A stretch of DNA of 24,576 nucleotides from Thiomargarita sp. (lineage in GTDB: Bacteria; Pseudomonadota; Gammaproteobacteria; Beggiatoales; Beggiatoaceae), in NCBI GenBank assembly GCA_020721025.1, contig DYNO01000001.1, positions 1 to 24,576 of the forward strand, read 5' to 3'. Position numbers and translations under genes: made by a program. Positions 8,701 through 16,256 of this stretch are shown here, in pieces; position 1 is the first letter of the stretch; each line of letters opens with the position of its first letter. Below the pieces are notes generated by a model. That model saw only the letters and a program-made list of their open reading frames with translations. It made no database searches and was not told the origin of the DNA.

Positions 8701-9630
8701 TCCCCCCAAACCGGTGGCGGCTCCTGCAAATGGCGCAATCGCAGTAGGATGATTATGAGTTTCCACCTTCATCAAAATCGCGGTATCTTCTTCAAGATAT
8801 TCATACTGTTGCTCGGCATTGCGAATCAGACGAGAAGTAACAAATCCTTGCATCACCGCGGCATTGTCATGATATGCAGACAGCACCAAGTTCGGATGTT
8901 GTTGATGGGTCTGACGAATCATTCCAAACAGCGAAGCGTTCTGCACCTTGCCGTTAATGACCCATTCGGCATTAAAAATTTTGTGGCGACAATGTTCAGA
9001 ATTGGCTTGGGCAAACATCATCAATTCAACATCGGTGGGATTGCGCTGCAACTGGGTGAAATTTTCTACCAAATAATCAATCTCTTCCGCAGATAACGCC
9101 AATCCTTGCTGTTGATTCGCCATGATTAATGCGATTTTACCCTGTTCTAATAACGGAATAGTTTGCAGTGGACGCGCCGGCAGATGGGTAAACAATTGAT
9201 CGACTTGATCAATCGTCAACACGGTTTCCGTCATGCGGTCGTGCAAGAAATTACTGATATGATGCAAGTGTGTTGCGGATAAAGTCGCTTGAAAATGTGT
9301 AGTTAATTGCCATAATGTGCCGCGCTCTAAGCGTTGAATTTTTTCCAATCCACAAATGTTTGCAATTTCAGTCGCTTTACTCGACCACGGGGAAATCGTT
9401 CCCAATCTTGGCACGATAATTAAATGTGGCATCTCCAACGTCAACGGAGTCGCGCGGGCGTGCAGCAACGTCTCGAGATGTGCCGTTTCGTCCTCAGTCA
9501 GGGGCTCACTTTCGATAAAATACAAATGGATGACATCAATTTCAGCAACCGAAGGCGCGATGCTACGAATCAGTTTGATATATTTGGCATGGCGAAAGTG
9601 AGAAAGCGCAGAATGTCCCACATAATACAT
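5764..9630 (-). CDS. purL: Phosphoribosylformylglycinamidine synthase (PurL, large single-chain form)
   Basis: PurL makes formylglycinamidine ribonucleotide from FGAR, ATP and glutamine in the fourth step of purine synthesis in the cytoplasm. The 1288 residues follow the E. coli protein (1295) throughout. They comprise a PurS-like N-terminus with PRLGTISPWSSKAT, a linker with FAQANSEHCRHKIFNAEW, two AIRS-like halves with VETHNHPTAI (about residue 290) and IHDVGAGGLSNA, and a C-terminal glutaminase domain. The glutaminase triad is visible: C1121 in LGVCNGCQ, H1252 and E1254 in PHPERLF. AGGAG lies 6 bases before the ATG at 9628-9630. One oddity is a glycine at residue 1090, where the E. coli enzyme has glutamate in GAGEGW. 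Confidence 0.97.
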   Translation of the reverse strand: MYYVGHSALSHFRHAKYIKLIRSIAPSVAEIDVIHLYFIESEPLTEDETAHLETLLHARATPLTLEMPHLIIVPRLGTISPWSSKATEIANICGLEKIQRLERGTLWQLTTHFQATLSATHLHHISNFLHDRMTETVLTIDQVDQLFTHLPARPLQTIPLLEQGKIALIMANQQQGLALSAEEIDYLVENFTQLQRNPTDVELMMFAQANSEHCRHKIFNAEWVINGKVQNASLFGMIRQTHQQHPNLVLSAYHDNAAVMQGFVTSRLIRNAEQQYEYLEEDTAILMKVETHNHPTAIAPFAGAATGLGGEIRDEGATGRGAKPKAGLCGFSVSNLLIPDAVQPWETTCGLPERLSSALQIMIDAPLGTSAFNNEFGRPNLCGYFRTYEQKVNGKWRGYHKPIMIAGGIGSIRPQHIDKKAIPVGSLLIMLGGPAMLIGLGGGAASSVAVGSSQEDLDFASVQRGNAEMQRRCQEVIDACWSLGANNPILSIHDVGAGGLSNAFPELVHQSGRGAIFDLTQIPSADSSLSPMEIWCNEAQERYVLAIESQDLSQFTAFCQRERCPFAVIGTATQATQLILHDGQGNRLIDMPMNVLLGKPPKMRRQVESTTNFFTPLNFKGVSLTDAILRVLRLPTVADKSFLITIGDRTVGGLTVRDQLVGPWQVAVADCAVTASGFHSTTGEAMAMGERTPLALIDAPASGRMAIGEALTNLAAARIENLSDIVFSANWMAACGQPGEDAALFDTVKSVTDLCLQLGINIPVGKDSLSMRTVWQDKSMTAPLSLIISAFARVSDIRKSLTPQLHCSDTMLLLIDLGRGKNRLGGSALAQVYNQVGEQVPDVDNVADLKQFFHAIQTLNQQGLILAYHDRSDGGLLVTLCEMAFAGHCGLDIRLPLDGNSELKSTNDILSTLFSEELGAVIEVRRIDLKMVQDWFEQNTQLETHLIGVPNRHDMVNIYHRDTLIFSMLHSELQQAWSETSYHIRRLRDNPECAQQDFDNIAHNDCGLSIHQTFALHPPAFVHSQPKLAILREQGVNGHVEMATAFIHAGFECVDVHTNDILQGRISLRDFKGFAACGGFSYGDVMGGGGGWAKSILYNSKVYDEFAAFFQRSDSFALGVCNGCQMMAQLRDLIPGATQWARFGRNHSEQFEARLVMVEIPHSPSIFLQDMEGSRLPIVVSHGEGKAEFEDNPNSFPFTPAQQVVANGLVTLRYINHHGQVTQTYLYNPNGSPLGVAGLTTPDGRFTIMMPHPERLFLRHQYSWLPDTWQHHEGPWMQMFWNARRWLG

Positions 9631-9663
9631 GATTATCTCCTAACAGCACGCATGATATTTAAA

Positions 9664-9692
9664 GTTATCCATTTATTTTTAAAAGCTATCAA
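9664..9692 (-). promoter_or_regulatory. Candidate sigma-70 promoter for purL
   Basis: On the minus strand TTGATA (9692-9687) and GATAAC (9669-9664) are separated by 17 bases and would start transcription about 27 bases before the purL ATG. The -35 matches five of six consensus positions and the -10 four of six. I see no PurR-like operator with certainty. Confidence 0.4.
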
Positions 9693-9753
9693 GCGGTTAA
9701 AACTTGAGTTGTTTTCCGCCGATTGAGAATGTTAGGCTGGAATTTATCAGAGT

Positions 9754-9966
9754 TTAGTCTAAGTGACCGGAATCTTGCATACTTTTTTCTTCAAAATATT
9801 CTTTTATCACAAGGGCGGTGATTAACACGATAATGAATAGCAATCCGATGGTAAACAAGATTTTGAGAAACAATTTGGTTTCAAATGGCATAAACCACAT
9901 TTGAACCAAAATCAGTACGATCCCCGATACAAACAGCAATAGGGCGGTAAAGGACGCGATTTTCAT
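9754..9966 (-). CDS. Small two-helix membrane protein
   Basis: The 70-residue product is almost entirely two hydrophobic helices (about residues 5-27 and 31-55) followed by a charged tail (IKEYFEEKSMQDSGHLD). It resembles no named family I know. Its ATG overlaps the stop of the DUF4177 gene by four bases (TCAT on the plus strand at 9963-9966), so the two are translationally coupled and probably work together at the inner membrane. It is the last gene of the run that starts with the response regulator at 14126. Confidence 0.7.
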   Translation of the reverse strand: MKIASFTALLLFVSGIVLILVQMWFMPFETKLFLKILFTIGLLFIIVLITALVIKEYFEEKSMQDSGHLD

Positions 9967-10184
9967 GATTCTTTGAGCACTTTAACCATGACAACGACGT
10001 AAGCCTCGCGGCTGAAAAACAGCAACATGCGCCGAATGTCTTTTTCCATCGTCACCACTCGCCAACCTTGCCGAGCGTTTTCATTGAGAAATTGGGAAAA
10101 TTTGACCGGATTGACTTTTGAAGCCCCAAAAAGCAATGATCCCAGCATACCTTCTTGATAGATAACAACTTTATATTCCACCAT
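9963..10184 (-). CDS. DUF4177 domain protein
   Basis: The 73-residue protein starts with MVEYKVVIYQEG and continues with FSQFLNENARQGWRVVTMEKD and a final beta strand (REAYVVVMVK). This is the pattern of the small DUF4177 family (YEYKVV...LN..G..GWELV), whose function is unknown. AAGGAG lies 6 bases before the ATG at 10182-10184, the best ribosome site of this gene run. It overlaps the following small membrane gene by four bases. It is 66 bases after the DUF3782-type gene. Confidence 0.8.
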   Translation of the reverse strand: MVEYKVVIYQEGMLGSLLFGASKVNPVKFSQFLNENARQGWRVVTMEKDIRRMLLFFSREAYVVVMVKVLKES

Positions 10185-10250
10185 ATTCTACTCCTTTGGT
10201 TTGAATAGATAAAAAAACAATAAATTTATCCGACGTTATTTTTTACATTT

Positions 10251-10892
10251 TTAATGAAAACATCTCGGTACAAAGTCTCGTGGTTTCATTAAATTAAATT
10301 GATTGTCATGAATTCTGCCTAAATATAAACCCTCGTCAAGAACTTTTTGTAGTGCTTCTTTACTCGCATCGACGACCGCAACCATGCCATATAATTGTTT
10401 ATCTGCATATTCTGGGAAGAAGTTTCTAAATTCTTGAAGTATTTTTAAGACTTGTTCAACATCGCGCAATTTTAAGTGGCTTTTTATTTCCACCACGACC
10501 ACTTTGTTATTTTCACCATTGCTATAACCGAGGACATCTATTTCTAAAGTGCGATCATCTTGCGACGATTTGACACGCGAAGAAATCCGTTCTAAACCAA
10601 ATTCTTGTTTGAGGATTTTTTCCATCGCAGGAAATGCCAACCCTTCAGTAAACGAGCCGAATTTGTTACCGATGCCACCGATCTGCACGCCTAATTCTTT
10701 GAGTTGGCGATCTGTTTTCTTGAATTGATGGTCAAGGTCTAACTTGCTTTCTCTCAATAGGCGTTCTGTTTCTAACCTGCTTTCCTTCAGTTGGCGTTCT
10801 GTTTCTAATCTGCTTTCCTTCAGTTGATGATCGGCTTCCCTCTGAGCAATGGCAAGACTTGCCACCAGTTCTTTTAATTCGTCATCGGTCAT
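10251..10892 (-). CDS. DUF3782 / PD-(D/E)XK nuclease-like protein with coiled-coil repeats
   Basis: The 213-residue product has two parts. Residues 1-75 form a charged coiled coil with 11-residue repeats (ESRLETERQLK type). Residues 80-213 match the DUF3782 family as I recall it: GGIGNKFGSFTEGLAFPAMEKIL, then LEIDVLGYSNGENNKVVVVEIKSHL, an acidic/strand/EIK arrangement typical of the PD-(D/E)XK nuclease fold, and LYLGRIHDNQFNL near the end. The glutamate upstream and the D...EIK residues are all present, so the fold could be catalytically competent, but activity is not shown for this family to my knowledge. I chose the ATG at 10890-10892, with GGAG 9 bases upstream, over a TTG at 10943. It lies 55 bases after the cyclase gene. 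Confidence 0.8.
   Translation of the reverse strand: MTDDELKELVASLAIAQREADHQLKESRLETERQLKESRLETERLLRESKLDLDHQFKKTDRQLKELGVQIGGIGNKFGSFTEGLAFPAMEKILKQEFGLERISSRVKSSQDDRTLEIDVLGYSNGENNKVVVVEIKSHLKLRDVEQVLKILQEFRNFFPEYADKQLYGMVAVVDASKEALQKVLDEGLYLGRIHDNQFNLMKPRDFVPRCFH
10745..10843 (-). repeat. 33-base tandem repeats inside the DUF3782-type gene
   Basis: Units begin at 10745, 10778 and 10811 (plus-strand TGCTTTC at each). The first two are close copies; the third diverges in its second half. Each unit codes for 11 residues of the coiled coil, so a change in copy number would alter coil length while keeping frame. Confidence 0.7.
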
Positions 10893-10947
10893 ATTTTTTC
10901 GCTCCACATTACTTGAAGTTGCTGAGTAATGGTTATTTTTCAACCGG

Positions 10948-13665
10948 TTACTTGCGCCCTTTAAGAAAATAAGTCACCATTTGTCCCTTGCCTTTCACTT
11001 CAATTGCACCGCGCCGCTCAAAAATAAATTTATCTTGAATATGGCGATAGGTTGCTTCAGAAACTTGAATGTGGTCGGGCAGACCGTGCGATTCCATGCG
11101 ACTGGCAATATTGACTGCATCACCCCATAAGTCATAGTTAAACTTGTTTTTGCCAATCACGCCTGCCACCACCGGACCGGTGTGAATTCCTACGCGAATC
11201 CGAATGTTAGAACCATTTTGTTTATTCAAGCGACTGATCGCATCTGCCATGTCAATTGCCATATCTGCAACCTCTTCAACGTGATCGGCACGCGGCATGG
11301 GCAATCCCCCAACCAACATATAAGCATCTCCAATGGTCTTAATTTTTTCTAAATTATGCAATTCTGTCAATATATCAAACGATAAGAAAATTTCATTCAA
11401 GCGTTCTACCAATTCCGTCGGTGCAATCCCGGCAGACATTTGGGTAAAACCGACCAAATCCGAAAATAAAACGGTGACTTCAGGAAAACTGTCAGCAATG
11501 GTGCGTTCGCCCTTTTTCAAACGATCCGCCACCGGTTTGGGTAAAATATTTAATAATAATTTTTCAGATTTTTCTTGCTCTATTTGCAATTTTTTAATGA
11601 AAGCACGTTCCCGATCCCGTAACCGTTTCCGTTCCAATGAAGCTGAAATTTTTGCTTTGAGAATGACTTGGTTAAAAGGTTTCTGTAAATAGTCTTCGGC
11701 ACCCATTTCGATACACCGCACCACGCTATCAATTTCATCAAGCGCGGAGATCATGATCACGGGTAAATGTTTCAAATATCTGTCAGCCTTCATTTCTGCC
11801 AATACTTGATAACCATTCATTTCTGGCATGATGATGTCTAACAACACGAGATCATAATGCCGAGTGCGTACCATATTGAGAGCTTGTCGTCCATTTTCAG
11901 CCACTTCGACGTGAAAACCTTGACGATCCAGGCGCCGCGATAATAAATCTCGATTGCTTTCTTTGTCATCAACCACCAGTAGGGAGGCTTCTTGTCCATT
12001 CAAATCGACGTAATTTTCTGACGTACTCATGGTGCGTACCACTTCGTCAATCAAGGTCGATGATGCCTCTTCCTCCACCCCAAAACTGTCAAAATAGCTG
12101 GGGGTGAGCTCTTCGTCAGTGAGTTTGGAATCGCCACGCGATAAATGACTTAAGTCGTCAATCAACGTTAGCAATCGCCGCGAGGATGACATTATTTTTT
12201 GTAAATCTAAATAAATGTCGCTGTAGCGCGCCTCTTCCACTTCTTCTAATAAAATTTCGCCATAGCCAATAATTGCATTAATCGGAGTGCGCAAGTTATG
12301 CCGCATCGCGGTGCTTAAATTAATTTTATCACTCGCCAATGGTTGGGCAAATAACTTGTTGACAATGCTCCCCAATTGCTCTGCCGCGGCTAACATTTTG
12401 GTTAAGTCTTGTACTAATTTTACTAATTCAGGATATTCCTTGACACGCACCAATAGCATTGCGGTGTAAGCAATAACGCTGTTGGTAGGTGTTTGTAAAT
12501 CTTGCCCATTATCCAATTCGGGACTGAGCAGGCAAAAGTCAGGATTCCCCGAACTATTGGCAGTGTCGCGCGCGGGCAGTGGGGACGTTGAAGTGACTGC
12601 AATGATTTTGGGCAGGGCTAAGTCCGCTTGAGGTTCTTGACGATTTTCTACTGGCTTGGTCGGGGGGGCGCGAAATTCATTACTTCGCCCTAAATCACCG
12701 ATCAGATTGAGTAATCGCCGTGCCAATGACAAAATATCTTGTAAGTGTCCGCAGGCATCATTCTCGTCATTTTCATCAGCCAAATCTTCCAACAGCATTT
12801 CACTGTAACCAATAATGGCATTAATAGGAGTTCGCAAGTCATGACGCACGGTTGCAGAAAATGCATCCATATCAACTTGTTTATCATTGTAATTTTCAAC
12901 ACTGAATAATTTAATGACCAACTTGGAAAGTTGCGTCGCTGCTTTGAGAATTTTGTCTAAATCATCGGTCAAGTCAGCCCAACGGTCGCGGTGCGCGGCG
13001 TGACGCAACAAAAATTCCATGTGATGGATAATAGTTTGCGTGGGTGTCTGCAAATTGCGGCTGATTTCTTCTAACCATTGGTGCTGCGGTTCGGCTACGG
13101 GAGGAGTGGGCGCGACGGGGGGGGATGATTCCGCGGGAGGGATATCGGCTTCTAAGACATCTGATTTTTTCGCGGGAGTTTTATCACTCGTTTTGGCTAA
13201 ATAGCTTAAATCACTGATTAGGGTAAGTAAGAGACGGGCAAAGGTGAGAATATTCTGTAATTTATCACAAGCCTCAAGGTCTGAATTTTGTTCTCCTAAA
13301 TCTTCCAACAACATTTCACTGTAACCAATCACCGCGTTAATTGGGGTACGCAGATCGTGACGCACTGTTGACGTAAACGCGTTGAGATTAACTTTACCCT
13401 CAGTGTGATGATTGTCCAGAAATTGCTTGATTAAATCCAGTAGGCGCAACGCGGCTGTTAAGACTTTATCAATGTCCGCGATAAAATCTTGCCAAGCAGA
13501 ATTTGTTTGGGCATAGTCCAACAGGGATTGAACGCTATCAATGATAGCCTGAGTTGGATGAAAAAATTCTTGAGCTACATCCAGTTGCACAAAATCACCG
13601 CCTTGCTCAAACTCATTCAATTCTGTCGATAATGATTCAACTTTTCCTCGTTCTACGGCACTCAT
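10948..13665 (-). CDS. Class III adenylate cyclase with three DHp-like modules and a receiver domain
   Basis: The 905-residue cytoplasmic protein has, in order, three modules of about 125-130 residues, a receiver and a cyclase. Each module pairs a degenerate helix hairpin with a HisKA-type box RHDLRTPINA or RHNLRTPINA (histidines 103, 275, 456). No HATPase domain follows, so it cannot phosphorylate itself in the usual way. The receiver (about 560-678) has phosphoacceptor D610 and K662. The catalytic domain (about 726-898) has metal aspartates D736 and D780, purine-selecting K776 and D845, and transition-state N852 and R856, which predict ATP as substrate and cAMP as product. I chose the ATG at 13663-13665 over a TTG seven codons upstream. 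It follows the response regulator by 74 bases. Confidence 0.9.
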   Translation of the reverse strand: MSAVERGKVESLSTELNEFEQGGDFVQLDVAQEFFHPTQAIIDSVQSLLDYAQTNSAWQDFIADIDKVLTAALRLLDLIKQFLDNHHTEGKVNLNAFTSTVRHDLRTPINAVIGYSEMLLEDLGEQNSDLEACDKLQNILTFARLLLTLISDLSYLAKTSDKTPAKKSDVLEADIPPAESSPPVAPTPPVAEPQHQWLEEISRNLQTPTQTIIHHMEFLLRHAAHRDRWADLTDDLDKILKAATQLSKLVIKLFSVENYNDKQVDMDAFSATVRHDLRTPINAIIGYSEMLLEDLADENDENDACGHLQDILSLARRLLNLIGDLGRSNEFRAPPTKPVENRQEPQADLALPKIIAVTSTSPLPARDTANSSGNPDFCLLSPELDNGQDLQTPTNSVIAYTAMLLVRVKEYPELVKLVQDLTKMLAAAEQLGSIVNKLFAQPLASDKINLSTAMRHNLRTPINAIIGYGEILLEEVEEARYSDIYLDLQKIMSSSRRLLTLIDDLSHLSRGDSKLTDEELTPSYFDSFGVEEEASSTLIDEVVRTMSTSENYVDLNGQEASLLVVDDKESNRDLLSRRLDRQGFHVEVAENGRQALNMVRTRHYDLVLLDIIMPEMNGYQVLAEMKADRYLKHLPVIMISALDEIDSVVRCIEMGAEDYLQKPFNQVILKAKISASLERKRLRDRERAFIKKLQIEQEKSEKLLLNILPKPVADRLKKGERTIADSFPEVTVLFSDLVGFTQMSAGIAPTELVERLNEIFLSFDILTELHNLEKIKTIGDAYMLVGGLPMPRADHVEEVADMAIDMADAISRLNKQNGSNIRIRVGIHTGPVVAGVIGKNKFNYDLWGDAVNIASRMESHGLPDHIQVSEATYRHIQDKFIFERRGAIEVKGKGQMVTYFLKGRK

Positions 13666-13739
13666 TGAGAGTTTTTCACCACGCAATTAGTTGGAGTTAT
13701 TTGGCATTATTTAGAAGGTTGTTTGGCTGTTTCTCATTC

Positions 13740-14126
13740 TCACTTTGCTTTTTCTAACCCAGCTTTTTTTAACAAAGTTTCAATTTTTTCTAACAACCGG
13801 GGCAGTTCTATCGGTTTGGTATCATAATCATCACAACCGGCAGCCAAGGCTTGTTCACGGTCGCCAGACATCGCATGAGCAGTTAAGGCAATGATTGGAA
13901 TGTGATTCGTATCCGGTGCTGCCTTGATTTCTCGGGTTGCCGTCCAACCGTCCTTGACCGGCAAGCTCATATCCATCAAAATCAAATCTGGGTGTTCTTT
14001 ATGCGCCATATCCACGCCCTGCCCTCCGTCTGTTGCGATGACCACGTCAAACTGCTTGCGCGCGAGCCGTCTTGATAACATGTCACGATTCATTTCGTTA
14101 TCTTCCACCAACAAAATCTTGGACAT
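13740..14126 (-). CDS. Single-domain response regulator (CheY-like)
   Basis: The 128-residue protein is a stand-alone receiver: acidic pair E8/D9 in LLVEDNEMNRDML, phosphoacceptor D52 in LILMDMSLP, switch T82 in ALTAHA and K104 in DTKPI. There is no output domain. The N-terminal half closely resembles the receiver inside the cyclase that follows (both have NRDLLSRRL or NRDMLSRRL), which suggests related origin. AAGGAG lies 7 bases before the ATG. It is the first gene of the run leading to the cyclase and the small genes, so it may relay phosphate to the cyclase modules or compete with its receiver. The cognate kinase is not in the window. Confidence 0.92.
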   Translation of the reverse strand: MSKILLVEDNEMNRDMLSRRLARKQFDVVIATDGGQGVDMAHKEHPDLILMDMSLPVKDGWTATREIKAAPDTNHIPIIALTAHAMSGDREQALAAGCDDYDTKPIELPRLLEKIETLLKKAGLEKAK

Positions 14127-14881
14127 CGAGACTCTCCTTCTATAACAAAACTGAGTGAATTGGATTCAATTTTAACTTGTTGAATTAAATAATGAGGTGA
14201 TGCTATCGGTCTGTTGACGGAAATTACTCTATTTTTCTGAAATTTAAACACAAAAACGAGTTAAACGTTAGGAGTTCTGACCAGTTGACTGTAGCCATGA
14301 TTTATTGAATACTGCTCATTATTTATTTTATCCATTTTGGAAATGACAGCACGAATCAGACCATAATTCACGTTTTTTTGACGTTCTATCTCATGGTTCG
14401 CAGGGAGAAAAACAAGTATCGTGGTCTGAAATCATTCGTAGAAAATCAAATGCGATTCACATCGTCAAAGCAAACGCTTGATAAATCAAGCCTCACTTTG
14501 CCTTGGTGTGTATTTTTAAGGTTTCGCTGGCATTGGTTGCAACCGTTGTTATTTCGCTGTTATTTAATAGTTTTGCAGCATTGAAATTTGGGTCGATTTA
14601 ACACAAGAGAATTCATCATTATCTGATTCATTTCAACAATATGTTATTCTATCTTAAAATGACAACTTATTACAGTCGAATATGGTATGTTCTTATCGGA
14701 TTTTATCATGTTATCTGCGCATTTAGCCATCTGTTCATCTGTTTATCTTCAATTTCAATGTAACTTCAGACAACCACAAACAATTTCTCAACTGTCAGGG
14801 TGACAAAATCCTACTAAAATACAAAAATTTATCGAAATAATTTCCCGTGACCGAAGATTTTCTCACTTCTGTGCGCCGGAG

Positions 14882-14920
14882 CAAAGCCATTGACTTAAGG
14901 AAAAATAGTCAATGGCTTTG
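14882..14920. repeat. Perfect 14-bp hairpin, partly repeated at 15286
   Basis: The arms 14882-14895 (CAAAGCCATTGACT) and 14907-14920 are exact reverse complements around an 11-base loop. An imperfect outer stem (CGCCGGAGC at about 14874 with GCTCCGCG at 14923) extends it. The right arm and its flank recur directly at 15286-15318 (AGTCAATGGCTTTGACGC...TTGGAAC). A transcription stop on the minus strand is possible but no T-run follows closely. Confidence 0.7.
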
Positions 14921-14992
14921 ACGCTCCGCGTTGGAACGAGAATTTTTTTATTTGAAATCATTTAATGATGCATTATCACACCAAACTACATG

Positions 14993-15349
14993 ATTAGGAA
15001 TTACACAGTTCAGATTTAATTTTCAATAGATGCAATAGATTTTTTAAATAAAACAAGTAGTTCCTCCAGCCCAGACGCTCCGCGTCACCGGTTCAAATTT
15101 GATGAGTTCAACAATTTTGTATTCATCTCCTCATTTCAACGGAGCAACAATTTTTCATCAAGATGATAAAAAGCAATCAGTTAAAAATTATCACGCGTGA
15201 CGCTGGAGCGTCTGAGCTGGAGGAACTACTTGTTTTATTTAATAAAAATCTATCGCATCGTCTTGTGTCACAATTCCTTAAGTCAATGGCTTTGACGCAG
15301 CGTATTGGAACAAGTCTGGAATTTAAATTTGAACTGCGTAACTCCTAAT
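14993..15349. repeat. Long inverted repeat with a nested insertion in one arm
   Basis: Arm 1 is 14993-15089 and arm 2 is 15197-15349, in opposite orientation, around a 107-base centre. The best part is the AT-rich/CTCCAG segment at about 15030-15078 against 15208-15258, where most positions match. Arm 2 is about 55 bases longer because it contains a copy of the TTGGAAC/AATGGCTTTGACGC word also found at 14907-14941. It ends 7 bases before the cysE stop. This is consistent with a non-coding mobile or REP-like element hit by a second small repeat. Confidence 0.7.
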
Positions 15350-15356
15350 GATAAAA

Positions 15357-16256
15357 CTACTTTTTTGGCTCATCACACGCGCAGGTATCCATGGCATCGC
15401 ACACGCCACAACATTCATCTTCTTTATTGGGAGCTTTGAAGGGGGACTTTTTGCCCTTGGGTGCGACGTGAATATCAGTGAGGCTAACGGTAACTTCTTC
15501 AGGATGATCAGGAGATTCGAGATGTTTCAATTTACGTTCTAATAAAGAAATCCGTTCTAACATGCACGCCATCGCTCGACCGACGGGATCGGGAATTAAA
15601 TGATGATTTAAATCAATCCCATGCGCCAGATGTTCACTATCTTTCTTGGTTTGTACCACTTTGCCAGGAATGCCGATAACAGTTGATTCCGCGGGAGCAT
15701 CCTTGATAACTACAGAATTTGCCCCCACTCGTACATTGTCGCCCAAGGTGATGGGACCGAGAATTTTCGCCCCCGCGCCCACCAATACGCCATTACCCAA
15801 ACACGGATGTCGCCGCCCTTTTTTCCACGAGGTGCCGCCCAACGTAACCCCATGATATAACGTCACATCATCGCCCACAATCGCGGTTTCGCCAATCACC
15901 ACGCCAATGCCATGATCAATGAAAAAACGTCTGCCAATCGTCGCGCCGGGATGAATATCAATATTGGTGAACATCCGGCTGAAAAAAGCAAGGAGTCGTG
16001 CGAGATATTTCCAATTATTTATCCATAACTTATGAGAAATACGATGTGAAATAATGGCATGTACTCCGGGATACGTGGTTAATACCTCAAAAGTAGTGCG
16101 GGCAGCAGGATCACGCTCAAACACGCAAGCAATATCTTCACTGACCTGTCGAAAAAATCCAAGTGTTTCTGAATTGATTGCAGGGTTTTCAATTTTCTCT
16201 ACTTTTTTTTCTTCTTCAGTATCTGGAACATGCGTGATAGATTCTTGTTTAAACAT
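15357..16256 (-). CDS. cysE: Serine O-acetyltransferase with a cysteine-rich C-terminal tail
   Basis: CysE makes O-acetylserine from serine and acetyl-CoA, the entry to cysteine synthesis in the cytoplasm. With the ATG at 16254-16256 the protein has 299 residues. The core (about 35-205) has the family motifs: FERDPAARTTFEVL, HRISHKLW, D100 in DIHPGATIG, H115 in FIDHGIGVVIGET, then VTLGGTSWKKGRRHP and hexapeptide repeats of the left-handed beta helix. The last 70 residues are an extension with a coiled segment and a tail with five cysteines (282, 283, 286, 292, 294) in ECCGVCDAMDTCACDE. The upstream frame runs to a TTG at 16331, but the sequence before residue 1 does not look like CysE. The start is uncertain, with only a partial GAGAA ribosome site. 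Confidence 0.9.
   Translation of the reverse strand: MFKQESITHVPDTEEEKKVEKIENPAINSETLGFFRQVSEDIACVFERDPAARTTFEVLTTYPGVHAIISHRISHKLWINNWKYLARLLAFFSRMFTNIDIHPGATIGRRFFIDHGIGVVIGETAIVGDDVTLYHGVTLGGTSWKKGRRHPCLGNGVLVGAGAKILGPITLGDNVRVGANSVVIKDAPAESTVIGIPGKVVQTKKDSEHLAHGIDLNHHLIPDPVGRAMACMLERISLLERKLKHLESPDHPEEVTVSLTDIHVAPKGKKSPFKAPNKEDECCGVCDAMDTCACDEPKK

Larger units (their letters stand above)
14127..15356. other. 1.23 kb intergenic stretch rich in inverted repeats
   Basis: No convincing gene is found here. Short frames at 14378-14584 and 15163-15348 lack ribosome sites and family features, and the second lies inside a repeat. The left 700 bases are AT-rich and would hold the promoter of the response regulator operon. 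The right part holds a strong hairpin (14882-14920) and a long nested inverted repeat (14993-15349). GC-rich words of the form GACGCTCCGCG recur at 14921 and 15074, like dispersed repeats known in large sulfur bacteria and other proteobacteria. Confidence 0.7.

Noticed and set aside
14378..14584. A 68-codon frame on the plus strand in the large gap
   Set aside because: No ribosome site, mixed composition, no family features, and it lies in an AT-rich repeat-bearing stretch.
15163..15348. A 61-codon frame on the plus strand before the cysE 3' end
   Set aside because: It lies almost wholly within arm 2 of the inverted repeat, so its sequence is explained by the repeat.
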